DNA from: Stutzerimonas stutzeri
Lineage (GTDB): Bacteria > Pseudomonadota > Gammaproteobacteria > Pseudomonadales > Pseudomonadaceae
Assembly (NCBI RefSeq): GCF_024448985.1
Contig: NZ_JAMOII010000006.1
Span: 1-64,000, forward strand
Direction of reading: 5' to 3'
Length of the DNA: 64,000 bases
Under the pieces are notes generated by a model. It had not been told where the DNA came from, made no database searches, and saw nothing but the letters and a program-made list of their open reading frames with translations. Shown here piece by piece: positions 35,976-43,577 of this stretch. The first letter of the stretch is position 1. Each line of letters opens with the position of its first letter. Both the position numbers and the translations under genes were made by a program.

Positions 35976-36956
35976 CTAGGCTTCCCCGGAAATTATCCTG
36001 TTGTCAAAGCCCAACACCCCGTCTTTCCCCAGCCTTAACCACAGAAGGTCCTTCGCCAAAAACAGCTCTCCCTGATAGCGCTCGGCAGCCTCCGCTCGGA
36101 TATCGTCCATCGATAATCCTCGCCCCGGAGCGTTCTGGTAGCGCGCGCTAAAGTGCGTCAGCACCAGGTTCGGTAGCCCGACGGACTGCGCAAAGGCTGC
36201 AACCTGTGCCGCAGTGCTGTGGCCGAAATCGTTTTTGCCGGCGTCGGCGATGGGCTGGGTATAAGTGGCTTCGTGAACGAGTACGTGCGCATCCTGGCAG
36301 GCGTCACGTAGCAGCTCGGGGCGGTCATTGTCGCCGGCAACGACGACGCGGCGGGGCGGGCGGGTGGACAGCAGATAATCCTCGCTGCGCAAGGAGTGAC
36401 CTTGGAATTCGACGTCATGGCCGCGCACCAGTTGCCCCCAGAGCGGGCCACGAGGGATGCCGTCGCGGTCGAGCTTTTCGATATCGAGGCGCGGGTCGGG
36501 CCGCGCTTCGGTGAAACGGTAGCCCCAGCTCGGCACGCGATGGGAGAGGGCGATGGCTTCGACGCGCACCTGTGGGTTGCGCCAGCCTTCGAAGGTCTCG
36601 ATGGCGTGAAAGCGGAGTTCATAGGGCAGGCGGCTCTGGCTCATTTCGAGCGTAGCGCGGACCCAGCCTTCAATCGCCGCGGGCGCGATGATCTCCAACG
36701 GCTCCTGCCGGCGCGCCATGCCGGCGCTGGCGAGCAGACCAGGCAGGCCAAAGCAGTGATCGCCGTGCACATGCGTGATGAAAATCGCGCGCAGCCCATG
36801 CAAGGTCAAAGGTGTGCGCAGCAGCTGGTGCTGAGTGGCCTCGCCGCAGTCGATCAGGTACCAACCTTTTCCGCTGTCTTCCACCAACGCCAGCCCGCTG
36901 ACATTGCGGGCCTTGGTCGGTGTGCCGGACGAGGTTCCGAGAAATAGCAGATCCAC
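35976..36956 (-). CDS. rnz: ribonuclease Z (tRNA 3' endonuclease)
   Basis: Metallo-beta-lactamase-fold endonuclease that cleaves the 3' trailer of tRNA precursors, 326 aa. The zinc motif HVHGDH is at about 63-68, with later ligands in AGDNDR, HEATY and TLTHFSARY-like LTHFSARY. The GTG at 36956 (VDLLFLGTSSGTPT) has AGGAG 7 nt upstream and matches the usual RNase Z start; the TTG at 36977 would add seven residues and lies inside that site. It diverges from the CitMHS transporter. Confidence 0.93.
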   Translation of the reverse strand: MDLLFLGTSSGTPTKARNVSGLALVEDSGKGWYLIDCGEATQHQLLRTPLTLHGLRAIFITHVHGDHCFGLPGLLASAGMARRQEPLEIIAPAAIEGWVRATLEMSQSRLPYELRFHAIETFEGWRNPQVRVEAIALSHRVPSWGYRFTEARPDPRLDIEKLDRDGIPRGPLWGQLVRGHDVEFQGHSLRSEDYLLSTRPPRRVVVAGDNDRPELLRDACQDAHVLVHEATYTQPIADAGKNDFGHSTAAQVAAFAQSVGLPNLVLTHFSARYQNAPGRGLSMDDIRAEAAERYQGELFLAKDLLWLRLGKDGVLGFDNRIISGEA

Positions 36957-37138
36957 ACCTGTGCTCCTGTTCTGCAATATTTGTGATTCGTGACGGCAGC
37001 GCCCTGATCAATGCAAGCACCGCCATTTCTTGAGGGCCGACATATTTCCTCACAGTTGCCCAGCGTTTCGTTTGGTGGGTTAAAGGTTGCTGAAAGCTTC
37101 GCTTCGTAGCCTATCCGGCTCACCTGTTTCAGCTGGAT

Positions 37139-37146
37139 AAGAATAA
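37139..37146 (+). promoter_or_regulatory. Hfq/Crc-type motif beside the CitMHS ribosome binding site
   Basis: AAGAATAA fits AANAANAA and directly abuts the AGAGGAGA ribosome binding site. Occupancy would repress translation of the citrate transporter. Motif match only. Confidence 0.42.
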
Positions 37147-37160
37147 AGAGGAGATTAGGC

Positions 37161-38474
37161 TTGTTGACTCTGATTGGTCTGTTGACCATTGGCAGCTTGG
37201 TAGTACTGCTGCTCGTCGGGCGCATGGCGCCGATTCTGCCGTTGATCGTAGTACCGCTGGTAGGCGCATTGCTGGCCGGCTTCGGACCGGAGGCGATCTC
37301 CGGTTTTTTCACTGACGGCCTGGAGCGTGTGATATCCATCGCCGCCATGTTCGTCTTCGCCATCACCTTTTTCGGCGTGCTGCAGGATACCGGGCTGTTC
37401 CGTCCGATCATTGGCGCCATGGTGAAGATCACTCGTGGCAACGTGATCGCCGTGGCGATGGCCACTGCTGTGATCGGCATGCTGGCGCACCTCGACGGCG
37501 CCGGCGCGACTACCTTTCTGCTGACCATTCCTGCACTGCTGCCGCTGTATCGTCAGCTGCGGATGAGCCCGTACCTAATGCTCATGCTGCTGGCCCTCGG
37601 CGCCGGCATTTTCAATATGCTGCCTTGGGCTGGCCCGTTGGGCCGCGCGGCGGCGGTGACCGGCATTGAAGTGACTGAGCTGTGGCGGCCGCTTGTTGCC
37701 GTGCAGGGAATCGGCGTGGTGTTGCTGGTGGCACTGGCCGCCTTACTCGGCTGGCGCGAACAGAGGCGCATCGCGTCGGGCAATGTACCGGCAGATGTTG
37801 GCGTGCTGGTCGATACCCACGCGGGTCTTCACGAACCTACCCCTGAAGAGCGCGCGCTGGAGCGCCCCGGACGTCTCTGGGTCAATGGAAGCCTGTTCTT
37901 AGTCGTATTGATTGCGTTGTTCGCGGGTGTGTTACCGGCTGGCTACATCTTCATGATTGGCCTGTCGCTTGCGCTGTTCATCAACTACCCCGGCGGCAAG
38001 GCACAGATGCAGCGCATCGCGGCGCATGCGCCGGCAGCCCTGAGCATGGGCATGATTATCCTCGCGGCGGGCTCGATGCTGGGGATGCTGACCGGCACCG
38101 GCATGCTGACGTCCATCGCCCAGGATCTGGTTCAGGTGCTGCCTGCCTCGATGGTGTCGCAGCTGCACATCGTTCTCGGTGTATTTGGTCTGCCGTTGGA
38201 GCTGATGCTGAGCACCGACGCCTATTACTTCGGTCTGCTACCGGTCACGCTGGAAGTGGTGACCAATCACGGTATCGAGCCAGCCAGCGTCGTCTACGCG
38301 ATGACCATCGGCAACATCATCGGTACATTCATCAGCCCGTTCTCGCCAGCACTCTGGTTGGCCCTCGGGTTGGCCGGGCTGGATCTGGGCCGGCATATCC
38401 GCTACTCGCTATGGTGGATGTGGGGCTTTTCCTTGTTGCTGTTCGTCGCCGCTTGGATGCTTGGCCTGTTCTGA
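37161..38474 (+). CDS. CitMHS-family citrate/proton symporter
   Basis: Inner-membrane permease of 437 aa with about twelve hydrophobic segments, matching the CitMHS (CitM/CitH) family that takes up metal-citrate complexes: VVPLVGALLAGFGPEAISGFFTDGL near 28-52, HLDGAGATTFLLTIPALLPLY near 112-132 and LSTDAYYFGLLPV near 350. The start is a TTG at 37161 with GAGGAG 7 nt upstream. A Crc/Hfq-type motif sits just before this site, which would fit a carbon-source transporter. No two-component regulator is adjacent. Confidence 0.88.
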   Translation: MLTLIGLLTIGSLVVLLLVGRMAPILPLIVVPLVGALLAGFGPEAISGFFTDGLERVISIAAMFVFAITFFGVLQDTGLFRPIIGAMVKITRGNVIAVAMATAVIGMLAHLDGAGATTFLLTIPALLPLYRQLRMSPYLMLMLLALGAGIFNMLPWAGPLGRAAAVTGIEVTELWRPLVAVQGIGVVLLVALAALLGWREQRRIASGNVPADVGVLVDTHAGLHEPTPEERALERPGRLWVNGSLFLVVLIALFAGVLPAGYIFMIGLSLALFINYPGGKAQMQRIAAHAPAALSMGMIILAAGSMLGMLTGTGMLTSIAQDLVQVLPASMVSQLHIVLGVFGLPLELMLSTDAYYFGLLPVTLEVVTNHGIEPASVVYAMTIGNIIGTFISPFSPALWLALGLAGLDLGRHIRYSLWWMWGFSLLLFVAAWMLGLF

Positions 38475-38611
38475 TGATCCGAGACGTAGCAATCCTGCTT
38501 ATATCGTTTAGCTACTAAAAAAGAACAAACTTATATTAAGGATTGCTAGTCCTCACCGTTATGCTGCTCCCCTTTGACACGGCCCAGGCGGGCCTCAACG
38601 GGAAGCGAACG

Positions 38612-39394
38612 ATGGAATTAGGTGTTATCGGCTTTGTGGTGGCCGGCCTGCTGGTGGGGTTCATCGTTGGCATGACAGGCGTTGGCGGTGGCTCGCTGAT
38701 GACGCCTATTCTCCTGTGGTTTGGCGTCAACCCGGCTGCCGCCGTGGGTACCGACCTGCTTTACGCGGCGATCACCAAGGCTGGTGGCGTCTGGGTGCAT
38801 CAGAAGAATCGCAACATCGACTGGAGCATCACCGGCTGGCTGGCGCTTGGCAGTGTGCCGGCAGCGGGCCTGACGCTCTGGGTGCTGAGCGGGTTGCACT
38901 CCGATCCTGAGGTGCTCAACGCGATTATCAAACAGTCGCTGGGCGTCGTTCTGGTGCTCACCGCGCTGGCGGTGCTGTTCAAAATGCGGCTGCTCGCATT
39001 CGCCGCTCGTCTGTCCGGGCCGACGCCTCGGCTTTCGCCGCGCGGGCTAAATGTGCTGACCGTTGTGGTCGGCGGGGTGCTCGGTGCGATTGTGACGCTG
39101 ACCTCCATCGGTGCCGGCGCACTGGGTACTGTGGCGCTGTTCTTTCTCTACCCTCTATTGAGCACGCGCCGTCTGGTCGGAACGGAGATTGCCCATGCCG
39201 TGCCACTTACGCTGGTGGCAGGGCTGGGTCACGCCGGCATGGGGAATATGGATTGGACCATCTTGGCCTATTTGCTGGTGGGCTCGTTGCCTGGGATTTA
39301 CCTGGGCAGCAACCTGGCCGGCAAGGTACCGGATACCGTCCTGCGTCCCTTCATGGCGATTATGCTGGCAGCCATCGGGTACAAGCTGATCTGA
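38612..39394 (+). CDS. TauE/SafE-family sulfite/anion exporter
   Basis: Membrane protein of 260 aa with about eight helices. TauE signature residues are visible: GMTGVGGGSLMTPILLWFGVNP (about 19-40) and the repeat GAIVTLTSIGAGALGTVALFFLYP near 160. The family moves sulfite, sulfoacetate or related anions. I prefer the ATG at 38612, with GGAAG upstream; an earlier start at 38543 would add 23 residues that look like a poor second signal. It converges with the VOC gene across a hairpin. Confidence 0.85.
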   Translation: MELGVIGFVVAGLLVGFIVGMTGVGGGSLMTPILLWFGVNPAAAVGTDLLYAAITKAGGVWVHQKNRNIDWSITGWLALGSVPAAGLTLWVLSGLHSDPEVLNAIIKQSLGVVLVLTALAVLFKMRLLAFAARLSGPTPRLSPRGLNVLTVVVGGVLGAIVTLTSIGAGALGTVALFFLYPLLSTRRLVGTEIAHAVPLTLVAGLGHAGMGNMDWTILAYLLVGSLPGIYLGSNLAGKVPDTVLRPFMAIMLAAIGYKLI

Positions 39395-39402
39395 CCCCTT
39401 TC

Positions 39403-39426
39403 GGCCGGATGGTCTGTTATCCGGCC
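39403..39426. terminator. hairpin between tauE-like and VOC genes
   Basis: Perfect 8-bp stem (GGCCGGAT / ATCCGGCC) with an 8-nt loop, overlapping the end of the VOC gene. It lacks a T run. It could be a shared transcript-end structure for the convergent genes. Confidence 0.45.
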
Positions 39427-39845
39427 TGTTCGCAATTGACCATCCAGGAAACGCCGAAGCGGTCGGTCAGCATGCCGAAACACTCGGCCCAGAAAGTTTT
39501 TTCCAGCGGCATCACGACCTGTCCGCCCTCGGCCAGCCCGTTGAACAGGCGTTCGCACTCGGCAACGCTTTTTGGATGCAGGGATATCGAGCAACCCTTG
39601 ATTCCTTCGTATGGGCCGCCGCCACAGGCTGCGTCGCCGGGCATGGTGTCGGATGCCATGAGCTGGTAATCGCCCAGGTTCAAACAGACGTGCATGATTC
39701 GCTCGCGGTGCTCGGCAGGGAAGTGCTCGGCTTCGGGCGCCTGAGCAAAGGTCATCATTTCCAGCGTGCCGCCCAGTACTTGTTGATAAAGCGTAAAGGC
39801 GTCGCGTGCCTGGCCGTCGAAGGTGAGATAAGGGGTTATCTTCAT
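39417..39845 (-). CDS. VOC/PhnB-like glyoxalase-fold protein
   Basis: A 142-aa protein of the 3-demethylubiquinone/PhnB-like branch of the VOC superfamily (MKITPYLTFDGQARDAFTLY, then CECERLFNGLAEGGQVVMPLEKTFWAECFGM-like motifs). The enzymatic role is unknown in most members. The ATG at 39845 has AGGAG 7 nt upstream; the ATG two codons earlier is too close to it. It follows the YciI gene by 19 bp on the same strand and the two are probably cotranscribed. Such VOC/YciI pairs are common in bacteria and often accompany ECF sigma genes. Confidence 0.85.
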   Translation of the reverse strand: MKITPYLTFDGQARDAFTLYQQVLGGTLEMMTFAQAPEAEHFPAEHRERIMHVCLNLGDYQLMASDTMPGDAACGGGPYEGIKGCSISLHPKSVAECERLFNGLAEGGQVVMPLEKTFWAECFGMLTDRFGVSWMVNCEQAG

Positions 39846-39864
39846 GGTCATTCTCCTGTTTCGA

Positions 39865-40284
39865 TCAGTGGGAAATCCGGGCGCGCAGTCGTTCTTCCTG
39901 CTCGCGCAATTCGGGCGTGAATTCAGCGCCGAAGTCATCGGCTTCGAATACCTGACGGATCTCGATTTCCGATTCGCCAACGGCTGACGCGGGGCAGCGC
40001 TTTACCCAGTCGACGGCTTCCTGCAGCGAGCCGGTCTGGAACATCCAGTAGCCGGCGATCAGCTCGCGGGTTTCGGCGAACGGGCCATCGACGACCGAGC
40101 ACTGCCCTTCGCTGAAACACACCCGTGCGCCTCGGCTACTCGGATGCAAGCCTTCGCCGCCCAGCAGTACACCGGCATTTGCCAATTCCTCGTTGTACTG
40201 GCCCATGGCCGCAAGCACTTCCTCGCTTGGCATGACCCCCGTTTCGGTATCGTGGTTGGCCTTGATCATCACCATGAATCGCAT
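39865..40284 (-). CDS. YciI/DGPF-domain protein
   Basis: Small protein of 139 aa with the YCII/DGPF fold: MRFMVMIKANHDTE at the start and VVDGPFAETRELIAGYWMFQ (about 64-83) containing the family-naming DGPF. The function of the family is unsettled. A good AAGGAG ribosome binding site precedes the ATG. It is first in a two-gene unit with the VOC gene. The nearest ECF sigma gene is 0.9 kb away on the other strand. Confidence 0.88.
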   Translation of the reverse strand: MRFMVMIKANHDTETGVMPSEEVLAAMGQYNEELANAGVLLGGEGLHPSSRGARVCFSEGQCSVVDGPFAETRELIAGYWMFQTGSLQEAVDWVKRCPASAVGESEIEIRQVFEADDFGAEFTPELREQEERLRARISH

Positions 40285-40476
40285 CGTCTGACTCCTTCAT
40301 TGATGGGTCGAATCAGCCTAGACGGATCTGCACGAATTTCCGCTGGCTCTGATCATTGGTCGAGTGGGGGAGGTGAGAATCGACATGGCATTCGCGAAAA
40401 AGAAGGGCTGTGAAATACCAACGCTACCGTGCGGTCCGCGCATCGATTGGAGGCCCGAAAATATTTTTGCAAGTGC

Positions 40477-40506
40477 TGCATCCGATCCGGCTTGTCGCGG
40501 GTAGTA
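40477..40506 (+). promoter_or_regulatory. possible ECF-type promoter before the DUF3455 gene
   Basis: TGCATCC and GGTAGTA are separated by 16 bp, similar in form to promoters of ECF sigma factors controlled by RskA/ChrR-type anti-sigma factors. It lies about 50 nt before the DUF3455 start, close to an ECF sigma/anti-sigma pair. Tentative. Confidence 0.3.
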
Positions 40507-40556
40507 CAGATAGCGGCCTTCGTCGCCGCCCACCTGATCACTACCGGAGATTCAAA

Positions 40557-41087
40557 ATGGACGCGCAAAAGATCCTCTGCCTCACCGGGCTTTCCCTAGC
40601 GCTCGGATGCTCGGCCAGTGCCTTCGCCAAAACGGATGTACCCGACGCCGTCAACGTCCCGGATGGCCACACCGTTAGCATGGAAACTGTCGGCGTCGGC
40701 AAAATTACCTATGAATGCCAAGCCAAAGCCGATATGCCAGACAAGATGGAGTGGGTATTCGTCGGTCCCAGGGCCGCGCTCAATGACCGCAGCGGCAAAC
40801 AGGTCGGCAGCTATTACGGCCCGCCTGCCACCTGGGAGGCGGCGGATGGCTCCCTGATTACCGGCACCCAGGTTGCGGTGGCGCCCGGTGGTGATGGCAA
40901 TATCCCGTATCAGTTGGTCAAGGCCAACCCGGCCGAAGGCAACGGCGCGATGAAGGGCGTCAGCTATATTCAGCGTGTAGCGACCAAGGGCGGCGTAGCG
41001 CCAGCGGCAACGTGCGAGGCAGCCAACAAGGGCGAGCGCCAGGTCGTGGATTATCAGGCCGACTACCTGTTCTGGACCAATAAGTGA
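40557..41087 (+). CDS. exported DUF3455 protein
   Basis: Periplasmic protein of 176 aa with a Sec signal (about 1-24, ending ASAFA) and a DUF3455 body (GKITYECQAKADMPDKMEWVFVGPRAALND; YYGPPATWEAADGSLITG; VSYIQRVATKGGVAP). The signal contains LGCS, but the position and context favour SPI cleavage at AFA-K over lipid attachment. Two Cys in the body could form a disulphide. It lies 97 bp before the ECF sigma gene and is probably part of the same regulon. Function unknown. Confidence 0.82.
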   Translation: MDAQKILCLTGLSLALGCSASAFAKTDVPDAVNVPDGHTVSMETVGVGKITYECQAKADMPDKMEWVFVGPRAALNDRSGKQVGSYYGPPATWEAADGSLITGTQVAVAPGGDGNIPYQLVKANPAEGNGAMKGVSYIQRVATKGGVAPAATCEAANKGERQVVDYQADYLFWTNK

Positions 41088-41147
41088 GCCCAGCATAGCG
41101 GGCAGGTCGCTCGATATGAGCGCCGAATGTTTCTATGCTCCACGGAC

Positions 41148-41169
41148 GCCCCGGCCTGCCCGCCGGGGC
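41148..41169. other. hairpin between DUF3455 and sigma genes
   Basis: An 8-bp GC stem (GCCCCGGC / GCCGGGGC) with a 6-nt loop ends 15 nt before the sigma factor ATG. It could attenuate read-through or hide the ribosome binding region. Confidence 0.45.
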
Positions 41170-41184
41170 AATTACAATCAGCCA

Positions 41185-41760
41185 ATGGCAGATCCATTGA
41201 CAGCGACCCCATCCCTATTCGATTACGAAGCATCGTTGCGTGCCTGCGCGCGCGGCGAGCGCACGGCATTGCAGCAACTCTATGAACAGGAAAGCCCGCG
41301 CCTGCTCGGCGTGGTTCAGCGCATCGTGCGAGACGCCGCGCTGGCGGAGGACATCGTGCATGACGCCTTCATCCGCATCTGGAACAAAGCGGCGACTTAT
41401 GACCAGTCGCGCGGCTCGGCCCGTGGTTGGATCTTCAGCGTGACCCGCCACCTTGCGCTCAACGCCGTGCGCAACGATGCCCGGCAGATGCAGTTGGACC
41501 CAGACGAGGACGGCGAAACCAGCCACGCAGTAATTGATGGTTGGCAAGAACAGACCGACGCCTTCGATTGGCGAGTCAATCCTGGCCGGGTCGAAGCCTG
41601 TCTCGAACAGCTTGAGCCGGTGCGCCGCAACTGTGTATTACATGCCTACGTCGACGGCTATTCCCATCAGGAAATCGCCCAGCGCCTGGGTGCTCCGCTG
41701 GGCACGGTGAAAGCCTGGATCCGCCGCAGCCTGGCCGCCCTTCGTGAGTGCATCGGATGA
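41185..41760 (+). CDS. ECF RNA polymerase sigma factor
   Basis: Group IV sigma factor of 191 aa. Region 2 is clear (AEDIVHDAFIRIWNKAATYD, then ARGWIFSVTRHLALNAVRND) and region 4 contains GYSHQEIAQRLGAPLGTVKAWIRRSLAALREC. It resembles the SigK/RskA-linked class. I prefer the ATG at 41185 (MADPLTATPSLFDYEA); a start at 41116 is in frame but has no better site. The stop overlaps the anti-sigma gene start, so the two are made in step. Confidence 0.92.
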   Translation: MADPLTATPSLFDYEASLRACARGERTALQQLYEQESPRLLGVVQRIVRDAALAEDIVHDAFIRIWNKAATYDQSRGSARGWIFSVTRHLALNAVRNDARQMQLDPDEDGETSHAVIDGWQEQTDAFDWRVNPGRVEACLEQLEPVRRNCVLHAYVDGYSHQEIAQRLGAPLGTVKAWIRRSLAALRECIG

Positions 41761-42485
41761 ATACCGAGCTCAACGACAGCGGAGAAAGCCTGCATGAATT
41801 GGCCGGCGAATATGTCCTCGGGACCTTGCCTGCGTCGCAGCGAGAGGAAGTCGAACGACGTTTGGCGGTCGAGCCCGAACTGCAAGCCGCCGTGGATTAT
41901 TGGGAAGCACGCCTGCTGCACCTGACCGATCTGGTAGAGCCACAAACGCCTTCGCCGCGCCTGTGGGCTCGCATACAACGGACCTTGGATGAGTCCTCTC
42001 GACAGACCGTACCGGTGCCGCGGCCTCGCCAATCGAAATGGTGGGACAACCTGTCGCTGTGGCGAGGGTTCGCCGCCGCTGGCATGGCCGCGACGTTGGT
42101 GTTGGGGACGTTGTTGCTTACAAGGGCCGCGCCGGAGCCATCGCCGACCTGGCTGGTGGTGCTCGCCACCCCGCAGGATCTGGCTCCCGGTTGGGTGATG
42201 CAGGCCAGTAATCAGTCGCGGGAAATCGAGCTGATCCCTCTCGGTGTTACCGAGCTGCCGCCGGACAAGGCCTTGCAGCTCTGGACCAAGGCCGAAGGCT
42301 GGCAGGCACCGGTTTCGCTCGGATTGGTCAAGCCCGGCGAGCCAGTGAAGATTCGCCTCGACGAACTTCCGCCGCTACAGCCCAACCAGCTGTTCGAACT
42401 CACGCTTGAGCAACCGACCGGCTCGCCAACCGGCAAGCCGACCGGGCCGATCCAGTTCATCGGGCGCGCGGCTAAGGTGATCTAA
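41757..42485 (+). CDS. RskA-like anti-sigma factor
   Basis: Single-pass membrane regulator of 242 aa. The N-terminal cytoplasmic part (HELAGEYVLGTLPASQREEVERRL, about 12-35) is the anti-sigma domain without the zinc Cys residues. A transmembrane helix lies at about 104-123 (GMAATLVLGTLLLTRA) and the periplasmic RskA domain follows (LVVLATPQDLAPGWVMQA; ALQLWTKAEG). The ATGA overlap with the sigma gene shows translational coupling. Signal release would be by regulated proteolysis, by analogy with RskA. Confidence 0.9.
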   Translation: MNTELNDSGESLHELAGEYVLGTLPASQREEVERRLAVEPELQAAVDYWEARLLHLTDLVEPQTPSPRLWARIQRTLDESSRQTVPVPRPRQSKWWDNLSLWRGFAAAGMAATLVLGTLLLTRAAPEPSPTWLVVLATPQDLAPGWVMQASNQSREIELIPLGVTELPPDKALQLWTKAEGWQAPVSLGLVKPGEPVKIRLDELPPLQPNQLFELTLEQPTGSPTGKPTGPIQFIGRAAKVI

Positions 42486-42569
42486 GCTTCCACGTCTCGG
42501 CACAAAATCTCTGGTTCGCTCGCAGCGATCTATTTGGAACCCCTCGCAGCAACATCCGAAAACTGCCTG

Positions 42570-42615
42570 CCCCCTCTCCTCCCGGAGAGGGTTGGGGCGC
42601 CCGGCATAGGGTGAG
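42570..42615. repeat. intergenic palindrome CCTCTCC/GGAGAGG
   Basis: CCCCTCTCCTCCCGGAGAGG followed by GTTGGGGCGCCCGGCATAGG is a repeat type common between Pseudomonas genes. It is downstream of both the anti-sigma gene and the convergent glutathione transferase gene. Confidence 0.6.
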
Positions 42616-42656
42616 GGCTGCTGTAATAAGCACAGAGCGCCTGGCGGAAGCCTGTT

Positions 42657-43361
42657 TCACCCGCGGGGTGGAATGTTCAGACCCTTGGCCACCGCAGGCC
42701 GCGCAACGAAGGCATCCAGAACCCGCTGGACGTTGACGAATCGCTCGAATTCCACCAGCTCGCGGGCCTCGTAGAAGCCCACCAGGTTACGCACCCAGGG
42801 GAAAGTGGCGATATCGGCAATGCTGTAGCGCCCACCCATGAGCCACTCCCGACCTTCCAAGCGCTGGTCGAGCACGCCCAGCAGCCGCTGGGATTCTGCG
42901 ACGTAACGATCACGTGGGCGCTTGTCCTCGTATTCCTTGCCGGCGAATTTGTGGAAGAAGCCGAGCTGGCCGAACATCGGCCCAACGCCCCCCATCTGGA
43001 ACATCAACCATTGGATTGTCTCGTAGCGCGCCGCCGTGTCCTCGGGCATCAACTGGCCCGTCTTGTCCGCCAGATACAGCAGAATCGCCCCCGATTCGAA
43101 TAGTGCCAGCGGCTTACCGTCCGGCCCGTTCGGGTCGAGGATCGCCGGGATCTTGTTGTTCGGGTTCAGAGATAGGAATTCCTGCGACAACTGATCGTTG
43201 GTCTCGAAGCTGACCAGGTGCGCCTCGTAGGGCAGGCCGGTCTCCTCCAGCATGATCGACGCCTTTACCCCGTTGGGCGTGGGGAGTGAGTAGAGCTGCA
43301 GGCGTTCCGGATAGCTGGCAGGCCATTTCTGGGTGATGGGAAACGCAGATAGATCGGACAT
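42657..43361 (-). CDS. glutathione S-transferase, Nu-class-like
   Basis: Cytosolic glutathione transferase of 234 aa. The N-terminal thioredoxin-fold part carries LYSLPTPNGVKASIMLEETGLPYEAHLV, where Thr-Pro-Asn-Gly takes the catalytic position typical of YfcG/YghU-type enzymes, followed by NPNNKIPAILDPNG and the ESGAILLYLAD motif for glutathione binding. The helical C-terminal domain spans about 105-220. Nu-class members show disulphide-bond oxidoreductase activity. It is monocistronic and converges with the sigma/anti-sigma operon. Confidence 0.9.
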   Translation of the reverse strand: MSDLSAFPITQKWPASYPERLQLYSLPTPNGVKASIMLEETGLPYEAHLVSFETNDQLSQEFLSLNPNNKIPAILDPNGPDGKPLALFESGAILLYLADKTGQLMPEDTAARYETIQWLMFQMGGVGPMFGQLGFFHKFAGKEYEDKRPRDRYVAESQRLLGVLDQRLEGREWLMGGRYSIADIATFPWVRNLVGFYEARELVEFERFVNVQRVLDAFVARPAVAKGLNIPPRG

Positions 43362-43524
43362 GCAGCATGCTCTCCGTACGATGAGGGGATTGAGGATAGC
43401 TCACCCGTTGGCGCAGTTGGTCGAACGGGAACGGGGGCGTGGTTCTCAATTGATCGGGCCAGGCATCATGCAGGCGCTTCGATGGCTTCGGGTGTCGCCG
43501 ACAAGCTGCACTATGCTCAACGCA

Positions 43525-43546
43525 GCGCAGGCACCGTCGCCTGCGC
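43525..43546. promoter_or_regulatory. palindrome in the gntP leader
   Basis: Perfect 8-bp inverted repeat (GCGCAGGC / GCCTGCGC, 6-nt loop) ending 31 nt before the gntP start. It could be an operator or an mRNA hairpin. Confidence 0.45.
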
Positions 43547-43577
43547 GTTCTGGGCCCAACACACGAGGCGTTTGACC

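Noticed and set aside
38543-38611. N-terminal extension of the TauE-like protein
   Set aside because: The extension lacks a good ribosome binding site, while the ATG at 38612 has one and gives the usual family length.
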